Positions 14,420-27,268 are shown, numbered from the stretch's first letter. The stretch: 64,000 nt of DNA from Rhynochetos jubatus (GCA_027574665.1 CM050656.1:14211501-14275500), one strand, 5' to 3'. Notes: generated by a model not told the origin, from the sequence alone. A program made the numbers and translations.

Positions 14420-14745
14420 GGTGAGTCAAGTCAGTTTGCAGAATTGAAAGCCATTCAACTTGCCCTAAAGATTGCTGAAAGAGAAAAGTGGCCAGTACTC
14501 TATCTCTATGCTGAGTCCTAGATGGTGGCTAATGCTGTGGAATAAAACCAATTGGCAGTGCATGGGTAAACCCATCTGGTCTGCTGCATTGTGGCAAGAC
14601 ATTGCTGCTTGAGTAGAAAACATGGCTGTAAAGGTAAGTCATGTAGATGCTCACATGCACAAAAGCGGCACCATCAAAGAACAGTGAAACAATGAACAGG
14701 TAGACAAGGCTGTCAGTATTGAAATAGCTCAGGAGGACCTGGACT
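14420..14745 (+). pseudogene. ERV pol remnant: RNase H-like
   Basis: In the + frame near 14,430 the translation reads FAELKAIQLALKIAEREKW, then LYLYAES and a stop. This matches the retroviral RNase H pattern in which a catalytic Glu sits in an A-E-L-x-A motif and a catalytic Asp in a Y-x-D-S motif. Here the Asp position is Glu and is followed at once by a stop, so the domain is dead. It lies directly upstream of the integrase zinc-binding motif, as expected for pol order. Confidence 0.65.
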
Positions 14746-14759
14746 GGGAGCATAAGGGT

Positions 14760-15610
14760 GAGCTATCTGTAGCTCGATGGGTCCACGAAACATTGCAACA
14801 TCTAGGGAGAGATACAACATACCAATGGGCTCGTGATTGAGGAGTGAACCTGTTGATGGAGGCCATCACACAGGTCACTCATGAATGTGAAATGTGTTGC
14901 AATCAAGCGAGCCACATGAGTAAAATCTCCCTGGAACAGAGGGTGGTGGCTGGGTTTTCGATATGATCAGGCCTGGCATATTGACTATATTGAACCATTT
15001 CCATGAACACACCAAGGCAAGAGCTACATACCATGGTGGAAGAAACTACTGGTTGTCTAGAAGCATGCCCTGTAAACCATGCCACTGTTTGAAACACTCT
15101 CTTAGGCCTTGAAAGGCAAATTTTGTGGTGATATAGTACCCCAGAAAAAATTGAATCAGACAATGAGACTCATTTCTGAAATAACCTCATCAATACCTGG
15201 GCAAAGAAACATGGCATTGAGTGGGTGTATCACATCCCTTATCAACTGCGAGCCTCGGGAAAGATTGAGAGATATAGTGGACTGTTAAAGACCATGTTGA
15301 GAGTGTTGGGCAATGGGGCATGGAAGCACTGGGTTACAAGTGTAGCTGAAGCAATTTGGCTGGTTAACACCAGAAGATCTGCTAACTGTCTTGATCCTGC
15401 CCAAACAAAACCCCTGCATACTGCGGGAGGAGACAAGGTCCCCATAGTGCACATTGGGAAGTGGCTGAGGAAGGTGGTGTAGATTGCTCCTCCATGGGAA
15501 AAGGCAAACCCATCTGTGGGATTGTCACTGCTCAAGGACCTGGGTGTACTAGGTGGGTAGTGCGTAAGGATGGGAGACCTGGTGTGTTCCTCAAAGAAAT
15601 TTAGCCTTTG
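14760..15610 (+). pseudogene. ERV pol remnant: integrase
   Basis: The N-terminal zinc motif is still readable: His codons at 14,784 and 14,799 (H-x4-H), then Cys codons at 14,886 and 14,895 (C-x2-C), all in one frame but with a stop between them. The catalytic core follows, with the first Asp at 14,983 in a shifted frame, the second Asp at 15,159 and the Glu at 15,267. These last two are exactly 35 residues apart, the D-35-E spacing of retroviral integrases. The open piece 15,225-15,482 covers the core helix with the Glu and the region after it. Several stops and at least one frameshift make it non-functional. Confidence 0.8.
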
Positions 15611-16050
15611 GGGAAAATTATTGTGATGTGTGTTGTATGTTGCAGGAAGTAACGTAGCAGGCATAGTCTGAACTGAGTGAGTTTTGCAAGGAACTAGATG
15701 AATGCAATAATGACCCAAACCAAGCTGGTGTGGTGCCCAACAACCGAACATGCTTTTCCTGACCTGAACCCCCATCTTGACAGATGAGACCCAAGTTATA
15801 GCCTGTTCTTGTGAAGAGGTGAAGGAATCCCATGGAATTGGAGAATAGTATCTATCTGTTAAAGGACAGGGGATAGTAGTTAAGGAGAATGTATAAATCT
15901 GTATGTTGGGTATAAAGATGGTTTAAGTACGTAGTTTCAGTTGGTACTAAGGGATTTAAGTAATGAGAATTAAATACAATGGGATGGTCAGAAGAGAGAT
16001 ACATATATGTATTAAATTATGTGTGATATGAACATGATGTAAATTATATG

Positions 16051-16067
16051 GAATAAAGGGTGGAGAT
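16051..16067 (+). other. Candidate polypurine tract before 3' LTR
   Basis: A purine-rich stretch (GAATAAAGGGTGGAGA) ends one base before the LTR start TGTATTGGG. The position fits a plus-strand primer site, although it carries two T interruptions. Confidence 0.5.
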
Positions 16068-16646
16068 TGTATTGGGTCTGGCTGAGATGGAGTTAATTTT
16101 CCCAATAGCTGCCCTCATAGTACTGTGCTTTGTGTTAGTAGCTAGAAAGGTGCTGATAACACACCCATGTTTTGGTTACTGCTGAGCAGCGCTTGCACAG
16201 CATCTAGGCTTTCTCTCCAACATTGTCCCTCCTTGGGGGTGGGTGAGATCTTGAGAGGAGACACAGCCAGGACAGCTGACCCAAACTGACCAAAGGGCTG
16301 TTCCATACCATATCGTGGCAGCTCAGCAATAAAAGCTATGAGAAAGGTGGAGGGCATTCATTATTTTTATTTGTCTTCCGCAGCAACTGCTGTGCGTACT
16401 GGAGCCCTGCTTTCTGGGAAGTGGCTGGACATTGCCTGCTGATGGGAAGTAGAGAATAAATCTTTTGTGTTCCTTTGCTTCCACACACAGCCTTTGCTTT
16501 TGTCTTATTAAACTGCCTTTATCTTGACCCACGAGGTTTTTTTCTCTATCTTATTTCCCTCCCTGCACTGTTTGGCTGAGGAGGCATGGGGAGTGATAGA
16601 GCGGCTTGGTGGGCACCTGACATCCAGCCAAGGTCAACCTACCACA
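16068..16646 (+). mobile_element. 3' LTR of the ERV
   Basis: About 579 bp, starting TGT and ending ACA. It contains an AATAAAAGC box at about 16,329 in the position of a TATA-like element, later AATAAA and TATTAAA polyadenylation-type signals around 16,455-16,510, and the conserved segment GGAGCCCTGCTTTCTGGGA. Over most of its length it aligns with the solo LTR at 28,453, showing the two are related subfamilies, with many substitutions and small gaps. Confidence 0.8.
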
Positions 16647-19600
16647 GGCTTACAGTTGAGAAAAATTCCCAAACATCCAAGCATTTTCAAATTCAAACAC
16701 CTCACAAATCAAAGCACATAAAATCTTCCAAAACATAGAAAATCCCTTAGGAAAAAGTTTCTTATAATCACAAATTTCCTTACAGGAGGTTGCTCAACAA
16801 CTCTTAAGCAACATTTCCATTATGTGCAAAGCAAAACCAAAAGCTTGTAGTGTTCGAGCATGCATTCACTTGCTGCTGTAACTGAGTTGAGTCTCTTCTC
16901 AGTCTGCTTTGCTCGCAGCTCCTTTCTAAGGTGAACATAAGTTAGGAATGTAATCCTGGTAACTGATCTTCACAATTGTGAAGTGATGTTATCATGTTGT
17001 TAATGTTTTTCATATATTTCAGCAGGACGAATGCCTGATACTAAACCAGTGTGGTACTCCAGTGTAGAAACACTTGGGGGTGGTTGAAGACTTTCCTGAT
17101 CAATGATGATTTATTTTATATTTTAAATGATGAAAATCCCACTAGCATTTTCCTTTGACTTAGCATTTATTTTTGGTAGCTCATGGTTCCGGACTGAATA
17201 TAGACATAAGGAATAAATAAAAGAAACAAGTACATGTGAGATTCATATACTTTTGGCCTCAAAACAGAAGCAGTTAGTCCAAAGGAAGCTGGGTGAGTAG
17301 TACTTGCTTACACACATAAGATTTTAAGAGAAAAGGTACAGGAGGAAAGGGTCCCAAAGACCCCGATAGGTGAAACGCAATAGAAAATTTGCCTGTCTTT
17401 TTTACAGCTGTCACCTTGTTGTGCCTCTTGGCTTACTCTGGTATTGTATAATTCTAATTATACAAATCTGAATTGCTACTGAATTTTATTTCAGAAGGGG
17501 AAAAATGAATTTATTCTTTGTACCAGCAAAAGAGGGTTTACCTCCAGCAGAAATTCTAGTTCTTTCCTTCATCCCTCTGCTGTAATTTTTCAGGCAACTG
17601 CTATCAGCAGATGTGAAGGCATACTTTGTTTTACTCACAGGCCTGCAGCTTCACAGTCCTCTCAATTAGCGCAGCGCAGTAAGCGTCAAGCCAAATTTAC
17701 AAGCCAGGAGAGTTTGACATCAGCGGGAGTTGTCTCAGAAAGGAGCGGACAACTTGAGTCCAGAAGAGGCACATGAACTTCTCAGGCTCTTTGTTAAATA
17801 AACAAAATGTTGATGATTGTGGTGACTTAGACATCTGCATTCCACTTTCAGCGTTACGTGAATTTTGAAAATGCAATTTCCCCTGTTTTTATTAAATTCA
17901 ATAGTTCAACAAAACTTGGCCGTCAGAAGTACTTCTAAAAGGAGTGACCAATAAAGAATGGTGTCCTTTATTGTATTGTAAAAACAGATGTACTAACCTT
18001 TTTCTTTTTTTTGTGGTTCACGCCCGTACACTTTGTGTGGATGGTGTCTCCACTGCCAGTCATTAACTTTATTTATTTTTGTCTATGTGGGCATTAATTT
18101 ATATGTTAAAAATCAAGGCTTTTCTTCTCAAGAAAGAGTTGTATAGAAAAAATAAAAAAGATGATCAGTCTCATAGTTATACTTAAGCTTAAAGATTGCT
18201 TTCTTTTATTTTTTCAAGAGGAGTTTCAAAGTGATCATCCAATTAAAAAAAAAAAATTGAAAGCATGGGATTATTTAGAAATTTAAATATCCTCTGAAAA
18301 ATATTTGAGAAAACCTAGACTATCACATTAGTTAACATTAAACTCCAGCAGAATTAAAGATGTGATTTTTTTCTTTTTTTAATAGCTTTTACCATGTATT
18401 TTTTGGTGAACAATTTACTTCTGAAATATACTGTTTCAGACAGTAGAAGATGAAGAAAACTATGACCGAGGAAGCTATTATAAAATTTCCAAAAAGCATT
18501 TGATATCTGAATTGAATTGCAGAGATTTGAATGTCATTCATAAAACTGAAGACTGCTGAACAGGGTTTGGTCTCACGCTGCCCTGGTCTACTCATGGGAT
18601 GAAGACCTAAGGTGAAATTTCTTCTTGGAGCGAACAGGGCAGTATTAATGCTCAGGTAACCCATATTTTGATAATCTTCCAACAGAAAAAGGTGAAACGT
18701 TGCTGCAAGCTACAGTCCTTATTTCACGTAATCAAGGACCAAAATGCTTTAACTTAAAAACTGAGAAGAGGAAACTCTGGAAGAAGTTTACAGGCAGGAG
18801 ATGACAATGGTTCCCTGAGGCTGAACATGTCACTTGTCACTGATCCAGGCAAGCAGTGTTGGCCACAGCTGTCTCCTTTCTTCTCCTAGAGAAGGGTTCA
18901 AAGGATACAGCCAGCATGTCCCCACAAAAGCCAGCCCTGCTCCCTCACGAACCCAGGTCTGACATTGGAGTGATCCTTGGATTGCCTGCCAGTCATCTCC
19001 GATCCAAGAGCAACACGATCACAACTTTTGGTACACAGGGTCAGGGACATGAAGTGTTGGGTTTTTTTTTTCTTGATTACTTTCTGACTCTGGCTTGCTG
19101 GCATTATTGAGTATGTCTGATTTGTTTCTGCTTGAATGAGATGTTTTGTTTAATATCAAATGATCTGTCTTAATTGGCTGAGTATGTGGAAACATTTCAG
19201 TTTGGGATGGATCCAAAACAATAACCACTAACTTTTTTTTTTCTTTTGGCTACTGAATGAAAAATATCTATTATTTATGTGGTTTCTGTGTTAACATCAG
19301 CTGCAGAGGAACTTGGCATGTTTATATCTCTGTTTGAACCTGAAAATCAATGTGAAATGTGTAGCTATGGATCAAAATCAAAACAAGCTTACAGAAGCAA
19401 CCAGGATAAAGAAGAGAGGGTATTTTGCTGTTGAATTAAATCTGAATTTGTATCAGAGTCTGTTAAGAGTTGCTGTTATTTGGGATTCAGGGTTTTCTTT
19501 GATTGTGTACAGAAGTACAGCTAAAAGATCAGTTCTGGATATGGAACCTAAGCTAGTTTTAGGTGATGCACACATTCTGGTTCAGGATAGTATTCACCTC

Positions 19601-21513
19601 TCATTAAATAATGTGAGCAGCAGGCTTAGATCGGAACATTATGACAGGTTTCAAACTTGTTAAAAGTCAGTAGTTTTTTTGGACCAGGGTTTCATATTTA
19701 AAGTCAGTGTCAGAGTTACAGCTTCCAGCCAGTGTGAGCTTCAGTGTCTTCAATTGGGATTTCCAGACCGGGTACATCCCTATTAAGGTGAATTATAATG
19801 TGGAGAAGGAGACAGGATGAAAGACAGACAAATAATTTTTCATGCTTGTCTTACGATAATGTAGTAAAGAATAGGAATAGAAATAATGCTGTTAGGAACC
19901 ATCTAACACAAATATGACTTAGGGAGATGAATGAGAGCTCTGGCTGTATCTTGTTGCAGAAAGGAGTCAGACGTGTGATGGAAAACCCATGTTGCTTCGC
20001 CTGTAGAGCCAAGCAGAGGCTATGGTTTCTTCTGCCCCTTATGGTGCATTTACTGCTAAAATGGTTGATTCTCAGATGTCAAATAGAAATTTAAAAAATC
20101 CGTTCTCCTTTGTCCAAGCACAGATGAAATAGCTGCAATTTGCTTTATCCGCTGTGACAATGGAGAGATGGAGATAGCTTGCTTAGGTGCTGGTTATGGA
20201 TGCACTCACCCCCCTTCTTTCTCCTCCTCTTCAAGCCTTTCACCATCTTAAGCTGTCACTTGATATGTTGGCAATTTAATTAAATGCATACAAATGCTGT
20301 TATCTTGCATTGCAATCACAGGAACAATGATAAAGCGGTTACCTGGCAAATTCATCTTGGATTAAGTGGAATATAGCTCATATGAAGAATGTGGTAAAGA
20401 AAATGAAGTATAGTTAGAAGGTGATGTTTTGGGTAGGCTAGATATGTCAGTAGGGTCAGTCCAGGGGTCAATTTTGATAAATCTTCAATATTATTATTTT
20501 TGCAGATTTTTTTTTTTTTTTTTTTTTATATACAGGAATTACAGCCAAAAGTCATAACTGGATGCTGTATATCTTTGAAAAGGCTACACTCAAAAATTTT
20601 ACAGTACAAATTACACTTTTGAAGCACAGCAAGATATAACATCGACTTCCTGTCAGACCTACTCATGTCTGTCTCCAAGACCAGAGTATCAGATCACATT
20701 CAGGTTTTCTTAACAGCGAGGAGGGTTTGGAATGTAATTGAAAGAAAACAAAACCTGATGCACAAGTTCTGTGGAAAACAGTGAGTCAGCAGCCATGCTT
20801 TCTGGGAAACCGTTCATAAAAAAAGAGGAATTGGTCAGTGAAGAGAATCTTATGCTGTAGGGAAATGAAATTTTTCTAAACAAGTGGGTCTTTGTGGTGT
20901 TGATTTGATGATCATATTGAAATGTTTGAAGGTACTGCTCATGGCCAATATTTGCTCCTAGTGCTGGAGTACATCCTAATGCCCTGCACTGGCTGTGCTG
21001 ACAGGTTTGCTAAGCTGGGTACTGGTCTGAAACCCTCTTGCAAGCATTGGTTTCACAGAATTAACTCCAGTTTTGTATATATTTCTTAGTCTGTAAGATA
21101 TGAGATCTTGACACAGCATTATCCACTTCCCATCTGTGTTCTCTTTCCCATATTTTTGCTGCAATGTGGAGCTGCAGAATTATACTGGAGGCATGGGAAA
21201 AGGAAATGGCAACTTCTTTTTCTCCTGCAAACTAATCCCCACTTAGGCTTTTATTACAGAAAAAGAAGGTTGTCTTAAGAGCTTGAGTTGGTGTTTTTTC
21301 TTCAAGTTTTTCTGTTAGTCTCTCCTGTGAAAAGTTTTATATAAAAAAAAGAAAGATAAAAGGCTTGGTCACCAAGTGTCACATGCTTCACTCTATGTGT
21401 ACTACATAGGTTACTTTCTCTAGTTCTTGGTAGATGAGATATCACTATGCAAGAAGAATCAAAGGAAAGAAATAGTTGGGAAAAATTTGGTCCAGTGATT
21501 TGGGAAAAAAGAA
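16647..21513. other. Intergenic DNA, no gene seen
   Basis: AT-rich with poly(T)/poly(A) tracts, including 21 T at 20,507-20,527. The 116-codon open frame at 19,313-19,663 has no recognisable domain and ordinary AT-rich composition, and I read it as chance. Confidence 0.6.
20507..20527. repeat. Poly(T) run of 21
   Basis: Mononucleotide T run followed by TATATA. It has no adjacent element I can name, so it may be simple sequence or the tail of an unrecognised minus-strand retroelement. Confidence 0.8.
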
Positions 21514-21830
21514 AGCTGGAGGAGGTCCTTATACAAGTGCCTGTAGTGACAGGGCAAGGGGTGATGGGTTTAAATTGAATGGGGTTTGATTTAGATTAGA
21601 TATCAGGACAAAATTCTTCCTGGAGAGTGTGGTGAGGCACTGGAACAGGTTACCCAGAGAAGCTCTGGATGCCCCGACCCTGGCTGTCTTCAAGGCCAGG
21701 CTGGATGAGGCTTTGAGCAACCTGGTCTAGTGGAGGGTGTCCCTGCCCATGGCAGGGGGGGTTGGAACTAGAGGATCTTTAAGGTCCCTTCCAACCCAAA
21801 CCATTCTGTGATACTAGGATTCTATGATTT
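21514..21830 (+). mobile_element. CR1 LINE, 3' end fragment
   Basis: Carries the CR1 3'-terminal landmarks in order: the TTAGATTAGATATCAGGA segment, GGCACTGGAACAGGTTACCC, the GGTCCCTTCCAACCC box, and a terminal pair of ATTCTGTG / ATTCTATG octamers with no poly(A) tail. 5' truncated, as nearly all CR1 copies are. Minus-strand open frames here are by-products. Confidence 0.92.
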
Positions 21831-24289
21831 GTGAAGTTGTGGAGTTCTTTCCCTCCTGTCAATAGTTAAATTGATTTTGCAATGGTAATGACAAAAACAT
21901 TTGGGGTATGAGTGCAACATAATGGTCTCCATTTGATTATTGTACTCTGGTTTTCAGCTGCCCATAATCTTCATTAGTATTAGTTGTCCCTAAAACCTTT
22001 ACTGTTATTTTTACGAAAGAGAGCAAGAATTGGACTGAGCTCCTTTCTCTATATGTGACCAGATCAGGATTACAGTGCATGCAGGGCAATGCAGTAATAC
22101 CAACTCATCACCTTTTATTTGGTTATGATTTATTCAGTCCTAAATACCAAACTTTCTACCCTCAAAGTAAATTACATGATTAGTTTATAATTTTTTTCCC
22201 TAAGGTCATACTACAGTAATTCAAATGAAGTCTATCAGTCTCTACTTTGTCTCTTGTTCTCACTGTTAAACAAAAGTGAATTCTTGACTAGGAGGGCAAA
22301 CATGATGCAGTGGGAATAAATATATGGGATTTTTTTCAGTATACTTACGATAACTTTAAGTGCTCCAATTTTATTTTTCATAAAAAGTCAGGAGAATAAA
22401 TTGACTCTTCTATAATAAATCTTCCATCTTGTGAGTGGATTTTATTCTTAGTGCATAGATCAGTAAACAGAATAAATTTCTAGCTTCATAGTTTGTGTAA
22501 TTACCTGTTGTCTAAAGCAGGTAATATCTTAAAAGGCAAGCAAAATAAATAAATGCCTAATACTTGAATGTGGATAGTTTCCTTTAAAAAGTGCAGTGAA
22601 CGTTTAATCCTATATCAAAATAGAAACTCAGCAAAAATGTTGCTTTGAGTAGAATAATGTGGATCCAAATCTAAGCCTCCTGCCTACTACAGTGAGCTGT
22701 GCAAAATATGCACAGTGGGATTTTGGTCTGGAAAATGAGAGATTAAGAATAGAATTGATGTCTCTTTGCGGAGGAAGTAATCAGATAATTTTTTGTGTGT
22801 TTAATCACTCCAGATAAGGCAGCTGAAGTTGATCTTTTTCATATTGGTTCAATGAAAAATCTTGATTTAGGATCTTTGTTTGACATTGTATACTGAATTA
22901 CATTTACCAAAAAAGGGTGCATGATGGTATCTAATAGGTTAGTACCTATGACCTCAAAATGGACATGCAGAATTATTAGATATGCAACACTTACGGAAAA
23001 TGTAACATGAAAACTCAATGTACCCTTACAGACAATGCAGGCAAAAAAGAATGGCAATACTGTAACAGACTCTTGGTAAGATATGTTTATTTGTATTCAA
23101 CACCTCTAAATGTTGACACGCTGGAAGGCATTATCCTTAATCTTCCCTTGGAATTTTCTCATCAAGAATATACTGTAAAAATAATTTTATCATCCTGAGA
23201 CAAAGAGTTGTAATATAATATTCTAATAGGATTGTTAGAAATATTAACCTTTGGTCTGACTCACCACTTCCCACTATAATCCTGAACTCCACTGGCAGTA
23301 AGTATATGTACAGCCTCTGGTACATACTTGGCTAACAGATACAATGGCTTTGAAGCTGGGATTAGGAATGTAAAAAGCGCCCCAAAAAATTAGTTGCATA
23401 TGGACACGGATCAAAGTCTAGAATAGAATAAAGTATGTGTTTCCTGAGTCTGGATTTCCATTTGACTTTTACAAAATTTGTGTTGGAGATTCTGTGTTTT
23501 ATTTCCTTCATAGTTGTCTGGTTTTCAGTAGTTTTAATTATAAATACTCCTTTGATTTCTCTTAAAGAATACTTTTGAAAGTGCTAATTGCTCTGGATAG
23601 TTCTACCATCTTCTCTTGGTGGTAACACTATATAAGAATTCTGTTTATATTATAAAAAGTCCTGTATTTATTAATAGCATATATATTGTTAATGGTGCTT
23701 AAAAGAAATCACTCTAAAGTGCAAAAGTTCTGTGGTTTACATTTTATCGTGGCACATTGCAAGCTGCAGTTTTCTAAGCACTGTGTGCTGGGCTGTCTTT
23801 GAAAGAACAGCCTGGTCCTAGCATCCAGGATGAAATGTGCATTAGGTTAGGTAGAATTTATGAGAGTGGTTTAAAGGTTTTAATTTAGTCTTATATAAGT
23901 TACAGTTTCCAGAAGCTCATGAAGAAGAACAGAGTGAATCATTTGCCTGGATTAGACTATAAAATTACGTGGGTTTGTACCTGTAAACAGGTGTCAGTGA
24001 TGGGTCCTGGTTCAGGGATGAAAGAAGACACATGCAACAGATGGGGATAAGGCAGTCAGGGGTGTATACAGAATAGAGGAACGACAGGAAAAGATTAATG
24101 GGGTGAAAAAAGGACAGGAAAGGTATTTGCTAAATGGTTAAAGGTCTGTTCAAGCAAGAAAACTGCAGATAGATATGAGGTTGCAGCATGAGCAAATCCA
24201 CAGTATAAGTAACGGGTTGACTGAGCTGACAGATTTTGAGCTCCTTTCAGCTGTATTTTATTTTCCTTCATCTGTTAACCAGGAAACAG
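21831..24289. other. Intergenic DNA, no gene seen
   Basis: AT-rich, only short open frames without recognisable domains, and no strong repeats. Confidence 0.55.
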
Positions 24290-24440
24290 GTATCATTTAA
24301 TTTTACACTTGGGGATCAGAGGCAGAGAGAGATCTATTTACGGTCATCCAGGAAGCCTACAGCAGGGAAGAGAACTAAACAGGGAACTAAACCAGGAATT
24401 TCGGAGTTCCAGACCAGTACACTAACCATGGGACAGCTCA
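24290..24440 (-). mobile_element. MIR-like ancient tRNA-derived SINE
   Basis: Read as the reverse complement this follows the MIR/CORE-SINE layout. The + strand shows ATTTTACA, then GATCAGAGGCAGAGAGAG, then a stretch like GGTCATCCAGGAAGC, and ends with GAACTAAACCAGGAATTT and CCAGTACACTAACCATGGG, matching the tRNA-like head (the usual form is GAACCCAGG...CTCTAACCACT). Heavily diverged. The 128-codon open frame across it (24,236-24,622) is best explained by this SINE rather than by a gene. Confidence 0.6.
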
Positions 24441-24930
24441 TTTCCTCTGTATGGGACATTCTCCTGCCAAATTGCACTAGACGAGAACAAGACCCTCTTG
24501 TTTACATTTCTTTAAAACAAACCTTCATTAGGACTGGATTCAATACTTCACAAATACATTATCAAGACTACCATGAAATGTTTAATAAATCTCTAAATCC
24601 TAATGATAGGATTGGCTGGTGATGTAAATGAAAATGAGATCACAGGATTGAGGAAAAAAGCAAGTAAGAGTTATCTGAGGAGAAAAGTAAGGTTATTTTC
24701 TGATGCAAGAAAAAAATCATTGAAAAGTCTGAGAAGTTTTTCTGAATTGGGAAAAACTTGTTTGTGTGATTGAATATGCCAGAATAATTTAAAAGCTCAT
24801 TTATTATGACATAAAGTCTGCTTGTTTGAATACTGTGTCTCAACAAATCCCCTGGGGCTGTTTACATAAAGGAAAACAATCTGCCAGTGTTAAAAATTTT
24901 ACTCGCTTCCCTCATTTCCCAGTTCTTTGT

Positions 24931-24980
24931 TAAGAAGAAAAAAAAAAAAAGAAGAAAAGAAAAAGGAAAAAGAAAAAAAG
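24931..24980. repeat. A/G-rich low-complexity tract
   Basis: Purine-only stretch of AAG/AAAG repeats. Simple sequence. Confidence 0.85.
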
Positions 24981-25860
24981 TTTTGTGCAATGCTCTTAAA
25001 CTTACGGAGATCATACTGTTGCAAGAGCCAACTGCTGCCTAGCTGCTATCGTCCACAGAGGATGTTGCTCAAGTCATTAATGGAAAAAAATTTGTACTTT
25101 GAAAACAAAGAAGAGAGAACTGTTTATGCTGAGCATTATGGAACCTTTACTAGATTTGAATACACTGTAGTGCTGCTCTTCATTTTTAGGGAGACTGCAT
25201 TTCACACCACAGCTCCACGACAAACTGCTCTGTGGTTATGTGTTCTGTTCCCGGACGTAAGTTAGGTTATGATTTAGGTATGGTAACTATACAGGCAAAC
25301 CCCATCTGTTATCTTCTTTTTCTCCTAGGCACTTATATACTCCAGTGATCACATATCCCTTTAAAAGCGTTTTCTGCCTATTTCCTCATATTTTAATGAA
25401 GATTTTTCTAACTGCACTAAATGTAGGTCTCCATATTGCCAATATTATTTGTTCTGTGGCTTTTGCTCTATTGACAGCCATGCAGTCTGGTCTGTATTTT
25501 GACTGTGAGCCAACAACCATTCATTTCTTTGGCTGAGTGCAGTCCTGGTTCTGCTGAAGTCAATGGAGGTTCTGTCTTAGATTTCCAAGAGGTTTGACTT
25601 TCAGCTGTGTGTGCCACAAATGAGTGTCAGAAAGGTCCCAGTGACAGCAGCTAAAGCCTAGGGATCTGACTAAATGTGTTTGCAAAGCTGGCATCCCTGG
25701 TAACACAGTCAGCTCTGCTTATGTGATTAGACAGGTGAATATGTCTTGTGGACACCCAATGGTAGTCACATACACGTCTCCAAATGTCAATTTGTTCCTA
25801 AACTGATGTCAATGGAAGTTAATACTCTTAATTTAAACATTATACAAATTTTCCTGTCCA

Positions 25861-25886
25861 TTTTTTTTTTTTTTTTTTTTTTTTTT
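25861..25886. repeat. Poly(T) run of 26
   Basis: Uninterrupted T run followed by ATAT. Confidence 0.9.
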
Positions 25887-27268
25887 ATATTTAGGACTAA
25901 TACTCAGCAGTAAAAAATGTATAGAGAAATGGGTGAAAGTACTTCATCTTGGCTTTTTCTGCTATCTCATAGTCATGGAAACACATATTTTTAAAAATAA
26001 ATGCCTGATTTTCTCTTGCTGTCCAAAAGAACATTAATTGTTTATTTAATGTATATCAGAAAAATACAGATACAAAACCTCTTTTACAAATGCATGTTTC
26101 TTTCTACCCAGCACTGGAAACATCTTGCCATCATAAGCCTATATTAAGAAGGGCAATTATGGTATTTGTAAGAATCTTAAGGGCTTACATTCCTTTTCCT
26201 TAACTTTTCCCCTTAGAGTCTATGGTGTATTGACTGTGCTGTTTGGTTACTGCCTTTAGGTTCCTCTCACCAAAATATTTCTATATGGTTCCTGTCTCTG
26301 TTACTCTTCAGTTAAATACTACACACTTCCCTCCTATCCTATTAGTGCATCCACTTGCTATTCTCTTAAATCTCTCTTCTGTTTTGTCTGGCAATGATTT
26401 TCTTTTCTTTGCCTGGCTTTTGGCTCCATATGCTTTTGGTTTTTTGTTTGTTTCAACAGAACATATCACAGGGGAACAGCATCTAAAGCTGTTCTCTCAA
26501 ATCCTTTGGGGAAGACAGCATGATGTATGGGGAAAGGAATACACTGTTTTGTCTTCTGGCAGGTAAGTGGTGTTTATTCTAGGCCAGATGTTTTACCTGG
26601 TCTTTATTCACAATTTTGGTACTTGGACAATTTTTACCTCAGCCCTTTAACAAAGAATAAGAGTCCTGGACATGCATCATCAGTCTCCAAGAGTAGAATA
26701 ATCTCCAACACCAGAATATTATTTCTTAATTTTATTGATCACCTTGTTTTATATCAGTCTTCTCAATAGTTTAGAGTGCTGCTGCATCTGTCAAGATGAC
26801 TCTTCTGCTGTGTTTGAAGGTGATAATTCTAATATCTGGGTGAAAATGGTGTACCCTTACCAGTGGGAAAAAAATCCCAACCCAAAAAACAAAACCCAAA
26901 ACTAAGTCCATGCTCAACCTTTTTTCTTATATCAGATTTTCTGTATTGCTGATAAGGGCAAAACTGGTCCTCATTGGAAAGATTAATTATCAGCCAAGAT
27001 GCTGATGCTGTAATGCATAGTCTGTTTTCAGTTGTGAAAGGAAACCTCAGCTCATACAAGCTGCATTGCAGGGAAACCTGTAAAGCAACAGACTGCAAAA
27101 AGGTTGGCCTGGAATTGGAAATCTGCAATTTTTGTTGGAGAGGAAAGTATTTTCCCACCACTAATACCCCTTGTGCTCTTTAGCTCACTGCATTCCCATA
27201 CAATGTATTGCAATTTGATTCGCATAATTGGAAATAGGGTGAATGTGGGCACATACTGCTTTCAATAA

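Larger units (their letters stand above)
13046..16646 (+). mobile_element. Decayed endogenous retrovirus, 5' LTR almost lost
   Basis: The left end is only the last 22 bp or so of an LTR (13,046-13,067), matching the end of the full LTR on the right (16,625-16,646). It is followed by a primer-binding site and about 3 kb of internal sequence. RNase H and integrase pieces are readable in the + frames but interrupted by stops and frameshifts. No gag protein or reverse transcriptase could be read, and no envelope gene follows integrase; the roughly 470 bp after integrase are non-coding and lead to the 3' LTR. Integrase followed directly by the LTR fits ERVL-like elements, whereas the primer site looks like the lysine type, so I leave the class open. 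The element cannot code for functional proteins. With the 5' LTR truncated, no target-site duplication can be checked. Confidence 0.85.
24441..27268. other. Intergenic DNA, no gene seen
   Basis: Contains an A/G-rich tract at about 24,931-24,980 and 26 consecutive T at 25,861-25,886. Open frames of 107-112 codons at 24,927-25,265 and 26,243-26,566 have no recognisable domain; the first is an artefact of the A/G tract. Confidence 0.55.

Noticed and set aside
15242..15775. 177-codon minus-strand open frame
   Set aside because: It is antisense to the decayed retroviral integrase on the + strand, which has the recognisable motifs.
24236..24622. 128-codon + strand open frame
   Set aside because: Overlaps a MIR-like SINE in reverse orientation and has no domain.
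24927..25265. Lys/Glu-rich 112-codon frame
   Set aside because: The charged N-terminus is encoded by an A/G low-complexity tract; the remainder has no recognisable similarity.
26243..26566. Hydrophobic 107-codon frame containing HDVWG, resembling the C-terminal DVWG of GIPC proteins
   Set aside because: Only four residues match, the surrounding residues do not, and the frame begins at a non-ATG codon.
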